A DNA stretch of 44,702 nucleotides from IMG/VR virus record IMGVR_UViG_3300030116_005601, positions 1 to 44,702 of that record. One strand, 5' to 3'. This document shows positions 5,421 through 14,449 of the stretch, one piece after another (the first letter of the stretch is position 1; every line of letters starts with the position of its first letter). The stretch is from a virus. Position numbers and translations under genes: made by a program. A model generated the notes under the pieces. That model was given only the letters and a program-made list of their open reading frames with translations, was not told the origin of the DNA and did not search any database.

Positions 5421-6977
5421 ATGGCTAATATAAATTTTAACAATGTCTCCAAGATGGAGGAAGAATTAAAATTAGCCTATGAAGATTTAATAGCATTCGG
5501 TAAGCTATTTTTGCCTGATGATTTTATGAGAAGTGAAACTCCTTTCTTTCATTATGAGGTAGCAGATGCATTAATGAATAAAGACTATAGACAGTTAGGA
5601 GTAATATTACCACGAGGACATGGCAAAACAGTTCTTACAAAATGCAATATCGTACATGATTTTGTTTTTTCACAAGATCCATTATTTTATGGATGGGTTG
5701 CTGCGTCTTCTAAGATATCTGTTCCAAACTTAGATTATGTAAAATATCATTTGGAGTACAATGATAAAATACGTTATTATTTCGGTGATTTAAAAGGGAG
5801 AAAATGGACAGAAGATGACATTGAACTTAAAAATGGCTGCAAACTTATCTCGAAGTCAAACCTTAGTGGTATACGTGGCGGGGCTAAGTTGCATAAAAGG
5901 TACGATCTTATCATCTTGGACGATTTTGAGGACGAAAATAATACCGTTACGTCAGAGTCTAGAGCTAAAATCGCAAATCTTGTTACGGCAGTGGTCTTCC
6001 CTGCTTTGGAACCAGCTGACGGCCGCTTGCGTATTAATGGTACGCCTGTGCACTTCGATGCGTTTACTACAAGAATACTTGACGGTCATAACAAAGCTAA
6101 AGCAAAAGGTGAGGACTATTCTTGGAAAGTAATTACTTACAAAGCATTGCAGGACGATGGTACTCCTTTATGGCCAACTTGGTTTGGTCACAAAGAGATG
6201 GAGAGAAAAAAGAAGTTTTATGCGGACAGTGGACAACCGCAGAAATTCTATCAAGAATATATGATGGAAGTTCAAAATGAAGAAGACTCTATCTTTAATA
6301 GACATCATATTAAATATTGGGACGGAGTTTTTAACAGAGATGAAGAGACAGGTATCAGGTACATTAGAACGGCAGAAGGAGACGAAAAACCAGTTAATAT
6401 ATTTGTTGGTGTCGACCCTGCCACAGATTCTACTCGTAGGGATTCTGACTTTAGTGTTTTACTTGCTTTGGCTGTCGATGCTGATAATAACTGTTATGTT
6501 ATTGATTATTTACGGAAGCGTTCATTACCTGTGCTTGGAATACCTGGGGATGAAAGAAAAGGAATAGTAGATTATATTTTTGAATACAATAAAATATATA
6601 GTCCGAATTTATTTTGTGTTGAAGATACTACTATGTCAAAGCCTGTGTTTCAAGCTATTAATGCTGAGATGAGAAGGCGAAACGAGTTTACTGTAAAGTA
6701 TACTGCAGAAAAACCAGGCAATAGAATGTCTAAGCGTGACAGAATACAAGAGATACTAGCACAAAGATTTGCAGTAGGCTCTGTTTATTTAAAGAAGATG
6801 CAATATGATCTTCAAAGGGAGATAATGACTTTCGGTCCTAGGATGGGACATGATGATACAATAGATGCTTTAGCTTATGCTTGCAAATATGCGAATCCAC
6901 CTAAATCTGTTAAGCAGAATAAAGAGGGAGATTGGTATAAGCATAAACCAAAAGCTAGAAGCTGGATAACAGCATAG
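5421..6977 (+). CDS. terL: Terminase large subunit (ATPase-nuclease)
   Basis: A 518-aa packaging motor. The N-terminal ATPase has Walker A PRGHGKT (residues 64-70) and Walker B LIILDD followed by E170. The C-terminal RNase H-like nuclease has the acidic residues D332 (FVGVDPATD), E401 (CVEDT) and D478-D479 (GHDDTIDALAY). Length and motif order fit complete large terminases. The enzyme docks on the portal, pumps DNA into the prohead and cuts concatemers. It follows TerS and the PG-binding protein. The start has only a weak ribosome binding site, so coupling to the gene before is likely. Confidence 0.95.
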   Translation: MANINFNNVSKMEEELKLAYEDLIAFGKLFLPDDFMRSETPFFHYEVADALMNKDYRQLGVILPRGHGKTVLTKCNIVHDFVFSQDPLFYGWVAASSKISVPNLDYVKYHLEYNDKIRYYFGDLKGRKWTEDDIELKNGCKLISKSNLSGIRGGAKLHKRYDLIILDDFEDENNTVTSESRAKIANLVTAVVFPALEPADGRLRINGTPVHFDAFTTRILDGHNKAKAKGEDYSWKVITYKALQDDGTPLWPTWFGHKEMERKKKFYADSGQPQKFYQEYMMEVQNEEDSIFNRHHIKYWDGVFNRDEETGIRYIRTAEGDEKPVNIFVGVDPATDSTRRDSDFSVLLALAVDADNNCYVIDYLRKRSLPVLGIPGDERKGIVDYIFEYNKIYSPNLFCVEDTTMSKPVFQAINAEMRRRNEFTVKYTAEKPGNRMSKRDRIQEILAQRFAVGSVYLKKMQYDLQREIMTFGPRMGHDDTIDALAYACKYANPPKSVKQNKEGDWYKHKPKARSWITA

Positions 6978-6986
6978 GAGAAAAAA

Positions 6987-7433
6987 ATGGCAGATTTAGT
7001 CGTAACTCATACTGAGACAGTAACACTAAATGGAACTGCACAAGGTTCCAGCAATAGTTTTACTATATCTAGTATTGATCAAGTATTTAAAAGAATTGTA
7101 ACAGTAGCTGCTAATAATGATGCTACTGTTTTAGTATTTAATAGTGATGTACATGGTGCAGCTGGTGCTATAGATGTAGAAGATGCTAAGTACATTAGAA
7201 TCACTAATTTAGATTCAACCAATTCAGTCAATTTAGGAGTTGTAGGAGCTAGTGATAATTTTCAAGTTGTCTTAGCTGCCAAACAAAGTTTTGTTATGGG
7301 CAGTCCTGATGACTCTATGTTAGGAGAAGAAGATACAACTCCTGCATTTAGTAGCTTTGAAGATGTGGCATCTGTAATATGTGACTCAGGTACCAACAAT
7401 GTTAATCTTGAAGTATTTGTTGCGAGCGTATAA
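6987..7433 (+). CDS. hypothetical beta-rich protein, 148 aa
   Basis: TAGGAG lies before ATG 6987. The product is rich in Val, Thr, Ser, Asn and small residues, with repeated strand-like segments (VVTHTETVTLNG, KRIVTVAANNDATVLVF, YIRITNLDSTNSVNLGVV), so it should be a beta-sandwich. It is very likely a virion component, perhaps a head decoration or fibre-base protein, but I do not recognise a family. It lies between TerL and the M15-type endolysin, and its stop overlaps the next ATG (TAATG). Confidence 0.65.
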   Translation: MADLVVTHTETVTLNGTAQGSSNSFTISSIDQVFKRIVTVAANNDATVLVFNSDVHGAAGAIDVEDAKYIRITNLDSTNSVNLGVVGASDNFQVVLAAKQSFVMGSPDDSMLGEEDTTPAFSSFEDVASVICDSGTNNVNLEVFVASV

Positions 7434-7828
7434 TGCCTAAGTTTGGAAGCTCAAGTAAAAAAAGACTTGCAACTTGTGACGAAAGATTGCAAAAAGTATT
7501 TAACGAAGTCATTAAACATGTTGATTGCAGTATATTAGAAGGACATAGAAGTGAGGAAAGACAAAACCAGCTTTTCGAAGAAGGGAAAACTAAAGTTAAA
7601 TATCCAAACGGAAGACATAATTCCAAACCTAGCCTTGCTGTTGACGTTACTCCTTACCCCGTGGACTGGGATGATAGGGAGCGTCAAACTCTTTTTGCTG
7701 GCTTTGTTATTGGTGTCGCTTCTCAAATGGGAATTACCCTAAGGTGGGGTGGTGACTGGGATCAAGACTTTCAGGTGCAAGACAATAAGTTTGATGACTT
7801 TCCACACTTTGAGATAAAAGATGCCTGA
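7433..7828 (+). CDS. M15-type peptidoglycan peptidase (endolysin)
   Basis: A 131-aa protein of the D-Ala-D-Ala carboxypeptidase / L-Ala-D-Glu endopeptidase (M15) type, like the T5 endolysin. Visible zinc ligands are H62 and D71 in RHNSKPSLAVDVTPYP and H125 in DDFPHFE; LEGHRSEERQNQLFEEGKT is the usual N-terminal helix region. These enzymes cut peptide cross-links in the cell wall at lysis. It has no signal peptide, so release would need a holin; two candidates lie at 18972 and 19912. Placement between TerL and portal is unusual but seen in marine phages. It ends with TGA. Confidence 0.85.
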   Translation: MPKFGSSSKKRLATCDERLQKVFNEVIKHVDCSILEGHRSEERQNQLFEEGKTKVKYPNGRHNSKPSLAVDVTPYPVDWDDRERQTLFAGFVIGVASQMGITLRWGGDWDQDFQVQDNKFDDFPHFEIKDA

Positions 7829-7928
7829 TTTATTTACTTTAGATGATCTAACTTATAACATTCCTTCTCAAGTAGAGAATGATCCAACTAATCCAATAGA
7901 GGGAGAGGATGATGGCGAAACAGAATAA
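7821..7928 (+). CDS. hypothetical acidic peptide, 35 aa
   Basis: A 36-codon frame overlapping the end of the peptidase gene by 8 bases and the start of the portal gene by about 17 bases. Product MPDLFTLDDLTYN... to ...EGEDDGETE is very acidic. It fills the only gap between two genes in perfect coupling, which supports its reality, but there is no family match. It could equally be a translational bridge to the portal gene. Confidence 0.4.
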   Translation: MPDLFTLDDLTYNIPSQVENDPTNPIEGEDDGETE

Positions 7929-10197
7929 AAAAGCATTAAAAGTAAAAGAGATTTATAATAAAGTTCGCTCACACACAAGAGCACAATGGGAATATATAAA
8001 TCAAAAAGGTCATGACTTTGCTAATGATAATCAATTAACAGAAGAAGAAACAAGAGCATTAGAAGAGCAGGGTATGCCTACATTTACTATTAACAGAATA
8101 TTACCTGTTGTAGAAATGTTAAATTTTTATGCTACTGCTAATAATCCTAGGTGGCAAGCTATTGGAACAGATGGATCTGATACAGATGTAGCAGCATTAT
8201 TTTCTGATCTCTCAGATTATATATGGCATTACTCTGATGGATCTTCTTTATATGCAAATGCAATAAATGATTCAATAACAAAATCAATTGGATATTTAAT
8301 GGTAACTGTGGATTCTGATGCTGATCAAGGCATGGGTGAAGTTAAAATAGTACAGCCAGAACCCTTTGATGTATTTGTTGATCCTAAGTCAAGAGATATG
8401 TTGTTTAGAGATGCAGCATATATTATGATTAGAAAAATATTACCAAAAAGCCATTTAATTAAAAAGTATCCAGAGTATACTCGCAAAATTAAAAATGCTA
8501 GTGGTGAACATCAGAATGAGTATATGTTTACTGAAAAAACTATGGGTGGTTGGCAAAAAGATTTTGACTATAAAGATATAGATGCAACTGAAGCTATTGA
8601 CCCAGAAACATCTGCACATGATCAACTAATAGAATATTATGAAATGTATGAAAAAACAAAAATAGCATACATGAATGTATTTTATAGAATACCACCAGAC
8701 CAAGAAGTATTAGATCAAATAAAAGAAAAAGTCGAAGTAAGACTAAAAGAAGTTGCTCAAGAACTACAAGTATCTTTTGCAGAACAACAACGAGCCATGC
8801 TACAAGCTGTTGAGTCTGGGGAAATGCTAGAAGAAAGATACAAACTTGAACTGCAAAAACTTACCGAATCTATGAAAGATCAAATTGATAGCGTAAGAGC
8901 AGAATACAGAAGTCAGTTGCAACAAGAAGCTTCTAGAATAGAAAACTCTATAATGAGCGAAAAAGAATACAATGTGGTATTGCAGAATGAAGATCTAAAA
9001 AGAAATATTGTAGAGGCTATAAAGTTTTATGATAATAGAATTAAACAAACTCTTGTTATTGGTGATACACTAATACATGAAAAAATAATGCCTGAGAAAA
9101 TTAAAGAGTATCCATTAGTACCATTTCACTATAAATGGACAGGAACTCCATTTCCAATCTCAGCAGTATCACCATTAGTTGGTAAACAAAGAGAAATGAA
9201 TAAAGCTCATCAATTAATGGTACACAATGCATCATTAGGTTCTAGTCTTAGATGGGTACATGAAGAAGGTTCTATTGATACAGATTATTGGGAACAATAC
9301 TCTAGTTCTCCAGGAGCATTACTACCTATTAGGCCTGGAGCTACAGCACCTACTCCTGTACAACCTGCACCATTATCAAATGCATTTTTTACAATGGTAC
9401 AACAAGGTAAATCAGATATGGAATATCTTGCTGGTATATTTGGAGCTATGCAAGGTGACACAACTAATGCACCTGAAACATATAGAGGTATGTTAGCTAT
9501 GGATGAGTATGGCACAAGAAGAGTAAAACAATGGATGAAAAATTCTGTAGAGCCTGCGTTAAAGCAGCTTGGCATATTATGTCAACAGTTTTCACAATCT
9601 GTATATACTGCACATAAAGCATTTAGAATTGTCCAACCAAATAATATATCTGAAATGAAAGAAGTAGAAATGAATATACCAATGTATAATGATTATGGTG
9701 AAGTCATTGGTAAGTTTAAAGATTATGCTACTGCTAAGTTTGATGTAAGAATTATTGCTGGATCAACACTACCTATTAATCGATGGGCATATTTAGATGA
9801 ACTAAAACAATATATGCAAATGGGTGTAATAGATGATGTAGCATTTTTATCAGAAACAGATATTAAAAATAAAGAAAAGATTATGCAACGCAAAAGTTTA
9901 TATTCACAGTTACAAGGACAGATACAAGGTATGGAAAGTCAGCTTAAAGATCAAGCTGGCACTATTGAAACTCTTGAGCGTCAACTTGTACAAGCTGGTA
10001 TTAAGAATAAAGTTATGCAAGCCTCTGTTGAGATTAACAAGAAAAAAGAAGAAGTTAAAGGTGAAGTTAACAAAGAGGCCGTTAATGCAAGAGCAACAGG
10101 AAGAACTCTTGGTAACATAGCAAAAAACAATTTAGCAGCACAAAAATTACAAATGGATCTAAGGAATAAAAATTCCTTGGATAGTAATGAAGAATAA
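7912..10197 (+). CDS. Portal protein (P22-like, about 761 aa)
   Basis: Large portal of P22-like size. The N-terminal region has TFTINRILPVVEMLNFYATANNP and VQPEPFDVFVDPKSRDMLFRD, typical of podovirus portals. A charged Gln/Glu-rich helical region spans about residues 260-370 and a second coiled coil lies near 660-720, consistent with stem and crown or barrel. The portal ring sits at one capsid vertex and admits DNA. I prefer ATG 7912 over 7909 because GGGAG (7901-7905) is 6 bases from it and only 3 from 7909. The scaffold and capsid genes follow directly. Confidence 0.9.
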   Translation: MAKQNKKALKVKEIYNKVRSHTRAQWEYINQKGHDFANDNQLTEEETRALEEQGMPTFTINRILPVVEMLNFYATANNPRWQAIGTDGSDTDVAALFSDLSDYIWHYSDGSSLYANAINDSITKSIGYLMVTVDSDADQGMGEVKIVQPEPFDVFVDPKSRDMLFRDAAYIMIRKILPKSHLIKKYPEYTRKIKNASGEHQNEYMFTEKTMGGWQKDFDYKDIDATEAIDPETSAHDQLIEYYEMYEKTKIAYMNVFYRIPPDQEVLDQIKEKVEVRLKEVAQELQVSFAEQQRAMLQAVESGEMLEERYKLELQKLTESMKDQIDSVRAEYRSQLQQEASRIENSIMSEKEYNVVLQNEDLKRNIVEAIKFYDNRIKQTLVIGDTLIHEKIMPEKIKEYPLVPFHYKWTGTPFPISAVSPLVGKQREMNKAHQLMVHNASLGSSLRWVHEEGSIDTDYWEQYSSSPGALLPIRPGATAPTPVQPAPLSNAFFTMVQQGKSDMEYLAGIFGAMQGDTTNAPETYRGMLAMDEYGTRRVKQWMKNSVEPALKQLGILCQQFSQSVYTAHKAFRIVQPNNISEMKEVEMNIPMYNDYGEVIGKFKDYATAKFDVRIIAGSTLPINRWAYLDELKQYMQMGVIDDVAFLSETDIKNKEKIMQRKSLYSQLQGQIQGMESQLKDQAGTIETLERQLVQAGIKNKVMQASVEINKKKEEVKGEVNKEAVNARATGRTLGNIAKNNLAAQKLQMDLRNKNSLDSNEE

Positions 10198-10232
10198 ATA
10201 TAACTTAAACAATACGTTTATAGGAGAGTTTA

Positions 10233-11117
10233 ATGGAAGATACAACAAAAGGTAACCTAGAAGCAGAAAATATGTTTAATCAGCCTGATTCTAGCCCCAG
10301 CAGTAATATCTTTGAAGAACTAGAAGCCAATGTAAATGGTGGTATAGTTGACACAAACATAGAGACCCAACAAGAGGTAACCCCTCCAGTTAGTCGTGGC
10401 CCTGAACAGGTAACCCACACATCACAAACGGAAGGCCCTAATGAAGTTGATTGGGAAAAAAGGTATAAAGATTCAAGTAGACAAGCTCAAAAAATGTATG
10501 GACAGCTTAAAAACTTGAAACCATTTGTACCAGTTCTTGAGGCAATGAAGAACGATAGCGGACTAGTACAGCACGTACGAGACTATTTAGAAAATGGTGG
10601 AGCTCCTGCAAAAAGCGTACAAGAAAGGCTTGGTTTAGATGAAGACTTTCAGTACGATCAAACAGAAGCTTTAGAAGATCCTAATTCTGATTCTGCTAAA
10701 GTATTTAATGCTCATGTTGACAATGTTGTTAATCGCAGAGTAAATGACATACTTAGCAAAGAAAAACAACAGGCTCAGTTAACACAGCAGCAATTAAAAC
10801 GCAAGCAAGATGAAATAGACTTTAGGAAACGACATCCAGAAATGACTGATGAGCAATATAGAGACATGATGGAAAAAGCAAAATCTAGAACATTATCATT
10901 AGATGATGTATATTATTTAATTAATAAAGATTCTGCTAACCAAAATGTAGCTAATGCAACTCGTCAAGATATGTTAAACCAAATGAAAACAGTCAGAGAC
11001 ATACCTGCAAGTTCAAGTGATGCTAATAGCCAAAGTAATGATCAAGCAAGTTTTGAAGATGAGGTCTTTAATACTTTGATTGATAGTGATGGTAAATTAG
11101 ATAACCTGTTCGGGTAA
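10233..11117 (+). CDS. Scaffolding protein (putative)
   Basis: 294 aa between portal and capsid, the usual place of scaffold. The N-terminus is acidic and disordered, and the middle and C-terminus are highly charged and helical (SRQAQKMYGQLKNLKPFVP, KEKQQAQLTQQQLKRKQDE). It ends with a short acidic segment that could bind the coat protein. Composition resembles scaffolds of P22-like phages. These proteins guide prohead assembly and leave before or during packaging. Family membership is inferred from context and composition. AGGAGAG precedes ATG 10233. Confidence 0.75.
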   Translation: MEDTTKGNLEAENMFNQPDSSPSSNIFEELEANVNGGIVDTNIETQQEVTPPVSRGPEQVTHTSQTEGPNEVDWEKRYKDSSRQAQKMYGQLKNLKPFVPVLEAMKNDSGLVQHVRDYLENGGAPAKSVQERLGLDEDFQYDQTEALEDPNSDSAKVFNAHVDNVVNRRVNDILSKEKQQAQLTQQQLKRKQDEIDFRKRHPEMTDEQYRDMMEKAKSRTLSLDDVYYLINKDSANQNVANATRQDMLNQMKTVRDIPASSSDANSQSNDQASFEDEVFNTLIDSDGKLDNLFG

Positions 11118-11154
11118 GGAAAATTATATAACTCCTTTCCGAACTTAATATAAT
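11108..11154 (+). promoter_or_regulatory. hairpin at scaffold-capsid junction with TATAAT
   Basis: GTTCGG (11108-11113) pairs with CCGAAC (11139-11144) and AAGGA (11116-11120) with TCCTT (11133-11137), making an eleven-pair hairpin that contains the scaffold stop codon. It is followed by TATAAT (11149-11154), not by a T run. It could process or protect capsid mRNA, or the TATAAT could be part of a separate capsid promoter (no clear -35). The AAAGGAG site for the capsid gene lies downstream of the hairpin and stays free. Confidence 0.4.
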
Positions 11155-11173
11155 AATCGAAAGGAGATAACTG

Positions 11174-12748
11174 ATGAGTTCTATTCAAGGAGATTTATTT
11201 CAGTTATCGAATCTAGGAGTAACGAGTTCTGATGGCAAAGGCCCTGGAGCAGGAAGTAGTCTTGCAACAGGCGATATGCGTAGAAAGTTTAATTTTGGTG
11301 ATCGTGTATCAGAATTAGCTATTGCTCAAGATCCGTTTTTTAGATTCGTAAGTGCAGTAGGAAAGAAACCTACTGATGACCCTCAGTTTAAATATACTGA
11401 GAAAAGAGATTCATGGCATAAAAGATATGCTTATGTTATTGGACACGTAGCTAATGGAGCTGATTCATTCACAGATTCACAAATGGATCAATCAAATGTC
11501 GGAGCTGTTTTAAGTGCAGCAGGACAAAAAATGGCTCTATATATGGCTACTGATTATACTAACAATGGTAACTTGCAAAATATATATGGTAATACTGCTG
11601 CTGCTTCAAAAATAGATGTAGGTGATGCTGGAACAGAGCCTAAATTCTTTTTACCTGGACAGCTAGTAAAAATACCAGGCAAAGCTTCTCATTCTGATAC
11701 TGGAACTTCAGGATATCAAATCCTAAAAGTTGAAAGTGTTACTCCAGGTTTAAGTAAAACTTCTGGTGGTGGAGCTAAAGAATGTGTAAAAATCGAAGGA
11801 ACTGTTGTTAAGTTTGACAGTGGTGCTTTAGAGTTTTCTTCATTCTTTAATAATACTCCATCTGCTGGTGGTGTTGGTACTTCTACAGATAATGATGAGC
11901 AAGTTGCTGATAGATCTATAGCAAGTGAGCTTGAAGCCAATAGGTCTTATGTTATTGGTACAGCACACTCTGAAGGATCTGGATATCCTGAAACATGGAA
12001 AGATCAACCATACTCAACAAACTATGGTCGTACACAAATTTGGAAAACAACTTGTGCTATGACAAACACTGCTCGTGCTACATCATTAAAATATGATTCA
12101 AATGAGTGGGCTCGTGTATGGAAAGAAAAGTTAATTGAGCATAAATATGATATTGAAAATTCATTATTGTTCGGTCAACAAAATGATGATTACTACACAA
12201 CACAAGGTGCAATTGATTACATAAGCAGATTTGGTAATCAATTTAATTTAGATACAAGTACTAAAACAGCAGATGACTTTTTAGATGATATGTCTAGTTA
12301 CATGGATCCTCGTTATAATAATGCAGGTGCTACAGTTTATTTTGTAAGCACAGCTGTTTATAACTGGATGCATAAATTAGGTGGATACTTTAAAAACAAT
12401 CTAAAGATTGGTATTGATTCTAATGCTGCTATGTATACCTCTGAAATCGCTATGACTGGCAAGAAAAAAGTTCTTGGAGTAGATATTACTACATTCTCAA
12501 CACCTTATGGTGATATGAATGTTGCTCGTAATATTCACTTAGATGGAACAAATGTTAAAATGCTAGGTGTTAATATGAAGTATGCAGCTTATCGTCCTTT
12601 AATTGGCAACGGTATCAACAGAGATACATCTGTATATGTAGGTGTGCAAACACTTGAAAACAGTGGTATTGACCGTAGAGTTGATTTAATCTTAACAGAA
12701 GCTGGACTTGAGCTATCAATGCCTGAGTCACATGCTATCTGGGTATAA
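11174..12748 (+). CDS. Major capsid protein
   Basis: 524 aa after portal and scaffold. The sequence has the phage coat pattern: N-arm with GDMRRKFNFGDRVSELAIAQDPFFRFVSAVGKKPTDDP-like block (in two parts), then KRDSWHKRYAYVIGHV, a central KEKLIEHKYDIENSLLFGQ spine-like helix and a long C-terminal domain ending SMPESHAIWV. It should be an HK97-fold coat protein forming the icosahedral shell. A strong AAAGGAG site and an upstream hairpin suggest high expression. I am confident of the role from sequence pattern and position. Confidence 0.85.
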   Translation: MSSIQGDLFQLSNLGVTSSDGKGPGAGSSLATGDMRRKFNFGDRVSELAIAQDPFFRFVSAVGKKPTDDPQFKYTEKRDSWHKRYAYVIGHVANGADSFTDSQMDQSNVGAVLSAAGQKMALYMATDYTNNGNLQNIYGNTAAASKIDVGDAGTEPKFFLPGQLVKIPGKASHSDTGTSGYQILKVESVTPGLSKTSGGGAKECVKIEGTVVKFDSGALEFSSFFNNTPSAGGVGTSTDNDEQVADRSIASELEANRSYVIGTAHSEGSGYPETWKDQPYSTNYGRTQIWKTTCAMTNTARATSLKYDSNEWARVWKEKLIEHKYDIENSLLFGQQNDDYYTTQGAIDYISRFGNQFNLDTSTKTADDFLDDMSSYMDPRYNNAGATVYFVSTAVYNWMHKLGGYFKNNLKIGIDSNAAMYTSEIAMTGKKKVLGVDITTFSTPYGDMNVARNIHLDGTNVKMLGVNMKYAAYRPLIGNGINRDTSVYVGVQTLENSGIDRRVDLILTEAGLELSMPESHAIWV

Positions 12749-12759
12749 GGAGGCTTAAT

Positions 12760-13263
12760 ATGGCAAATCCAATGTATGGACAAAATAAGTTTGACAATCA
12801 AGTAGATGGTGCAATAGGTGCAGTAAAGTTTTTTAAACCAGCAAGTGACGGTACAGCCGTTTCAGGTTCAGAAAGCCTTGTACTAACAAATAGTGATGCT
12901 GGAAATTACTATTTTATTGACATTGATGATAATACTTGTTCTGTTAAATTGCCTAGTGCATCTACATCAAAAGGATCTATTTTTACATTTATAATGGATA
13001 TTCCTAGTGACGCTGAAGCTACAAAAGATTTTATTCTTTTTACTAATGCGGCCACTGAATTGATAATAGGTGCATGCTTTGATGGTGCTGGTGTTCATGA
13101 TACAACTGATGCGGATGATCAGATAATGATTGATTCTAGTGCTGGTGCTGTAGGTGCTGGAGATAGAATACAAGTTATCTGTAATGGTTCACACTGGTTT
13201 GTTTTAGAAGGGTCAGCATTAACAGCTGATGCTTTTGTAAGTGGAACAGCAACTAGAGCTTAA
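12760..13263 (+). CDS. putative head decoration protein, 167 aa
   Basis: Directly after the coat gene with a strong AAGGAGG site. The product is beta-rich with alternating Val, Ile, Phe, Thr (YYFIDIDDNTCSVKLPSAS, RIQVICNGSHWFVLEG), like capsid-surface or fibre-tip domains. No clear family. Being the last gene before a strong terminator, it is probably made in high copy together with the capsid protein, which fits a decoration protein bound to the shell. The function is inferred from position. Confidence 0.6.
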   Translation: MANPMYGQNKFDNQVDGAIGAVKFFKPASDGTAVSGSESLVLTNSDAGNYYFIDIDDNTCSVKLPSASTSKGSIFTFIMDIPSDAEATKDFILFTNAATELIIGACFDGAGVHDTTDADDQIMIDSSAGAVGAGDRIQVICNGSHWFVLEGSALTADAFVSGTATRA

Positions 13264-13274
13264 TAGATAAATAG

Positions 13275-13326
13275 ACCTGCCCCCTCACCTGTGGATATTC
13301 TCTCCCCAGGGGGGGTGGGTTCTTTT
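13275..13326 (+). terminator. Rho-independent terminator after capsid genes
   Basis: ACCTGCCCCC (13275-13284) pairs with GGGGGTGGGT (13311-13320) as ten pairs with two G-T wobbles; an inner CCTG/CAGG stem (13288-13291 / 13307-13310) supports it. TTCTTTT follows. This is the clearest intrinsic terminator in the window and would separate capsid-level expression from the connector genes. Confidence 0.8.
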
Positions 13327-13337
13327 AAAAGGATTAT

Positions 13338-14165
13338 ATGGCTACATTTGAAGAAAGAGTAAATGGATTAAGTAACATAGGTACATTAAGTTCTAGTACG
13401 TATCCTACCGATGTTCAATTAGATCAATATCTAAAAGATGGAGTAATTGATGTTACTGAAAAATGTATAGCATTAATGCCCTTAGAGGTTGACAGTTTTA
13501 CAAGAGTAAGTGCTACTACAGATAGTAATAACAGCCTTGATCTTAATGGAGCTAAAATATTAAATGTATCTAGGGAAGCAAACTCTGATGGTACTGCTGA
13601 TGAAACTATAGCATGGAGGCCTTGCAGAAAAATATCTCCAGCCTTAGAGTCTAGAGTAGTTGATCCTGATAGTTTAGAATATGCCTCTATATATAATCCT
13701 GTCTATTTGATAACAGATAACAATAAAATTAATGTATATCCTGCTCCAAAGGCTAACAATGGGTTTAAAGTATATTACATAAATAATGACCCTGTAGATA
13801 ATTCAGGATCAGCATTAATACATTCACATAGTACAATACAATATTTCCCTGATGATAAAGTTCATTTAGTTGTTATCTATGCAGCTATTAAATGTATAGA
13901 AGCTAAAATGTACGCAATGCATTTATCTATACCAAATTATGGAGATGAGTATACATCATCAGGAACTAATACTGGCTGGGCATATGTTAAAGAGGCAATA
14001 GAATTAGATGATGATGTTGAGCTTGGCACATCTAGATTTCAATCGTTGAGTGGTGAGATGCAGCAGTTTATTACTGAATATCAATGGTATCAAGGAAGGG
14101 CTGCTTCACTAAAAAGTGAATATATAGCAGGCTTTACCGCTAATCAACCTCAACCAGAAAGATAA
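13338..14165 (+). CDS. Head-tail adaptor protein (putative, gp4-like)
   Basis: 275 aa, first gene after the terminator. N-terminal helix-rich part (TDVQLDQYLKDGVIDVTEKC), then strands and conserved Pro-rich segment (YNPVYLITDNNKINVYPAP) and a C-terminal helical part with Glu and Tyr. It resembles the adaptor or tail accessory factor (P22 gp4-like) that attaches below the portal. Order portal, scaffold, capsid, adaptor, nozzle fits a podovirus. AAAAGGATT precedes ATG 13338. Assignment rests on general similarity and context. Confidence 0.6.
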   Translation: MATFEERVNGLSNIGTLSSSTYPTDVQLDQYLKDGVIDVTEKCIALMPLEVDSFTRVSATTDSNNSLDLNGAKILNVSREANSDGTADETIAWRPCRKISPALESRVVDPDSLEYASIYNPVYLITDNNKINVYPAPKANNGFKVYYINNDPVDNSGSALIHSHSTIQYFPDDKVHLVVIYAAIKCIEAKMYAMHLSIPNYGDEYTSSGTNTGWAYVKEAIELDDDVELGTSRFQSLSGEMQQFITEYQWYQGRAASLKSEYIAGFTANQPQPER

Positions 14166-14167
14166 TT

Positions 14168-14449
14168 ATGAAAGTACAAGAATTAATGGAAAGAGTAGGC
14201 ATAGCACAAACTGGTAGAGCTATTGCTTATATAAAAGATGGTTTAGAAGAAATGAATATGTTAGCAGAAACACATATTACAACATCTAGAATAGATATAG
14301 AAAAAGATAAAAGATTTTATGATTTACCAAAAGATATGATAAAACTACTAGATGTAAGATGTAAAAACCATTTAAATTCAAAAGATGAATATAGGTCTAT
14401 ACCAAGAGCTATAGGCAAACCAAACAATAAGGATGCAGATGGCAAGTAG
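14168..14449 (+). CDS. tail/connector protein, N-terminal part (frameshifted?)
   Basis: 93 aa with MKVQELMERVGIAQTGRAI, MLAETHITTSRIDIEKDKR and FYDLPKDMIKLLDVRCKNH, a pattern I associate with connector-type proteins of marine phages of about 230 aa. The reading frame stops at TAG (14447-14449) just where the homologous sequence should continue, and continues in the +1 frame as the next entry. Joined, the two would make a normal-length protein. Likely role: part of the neck or connector below the adaptor. Either a real frameshift mutation, a sequencing error or recoding. Confidence 0.6.
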   Translation: MKVQELMERVGIAQTGRAIAYIKDGLEEMNMLAETHITTSRIDIEKDKRFYDLPKDMIKLLDVRCKNHLNSKDEYRSIPRAIGKPNNKDADGK

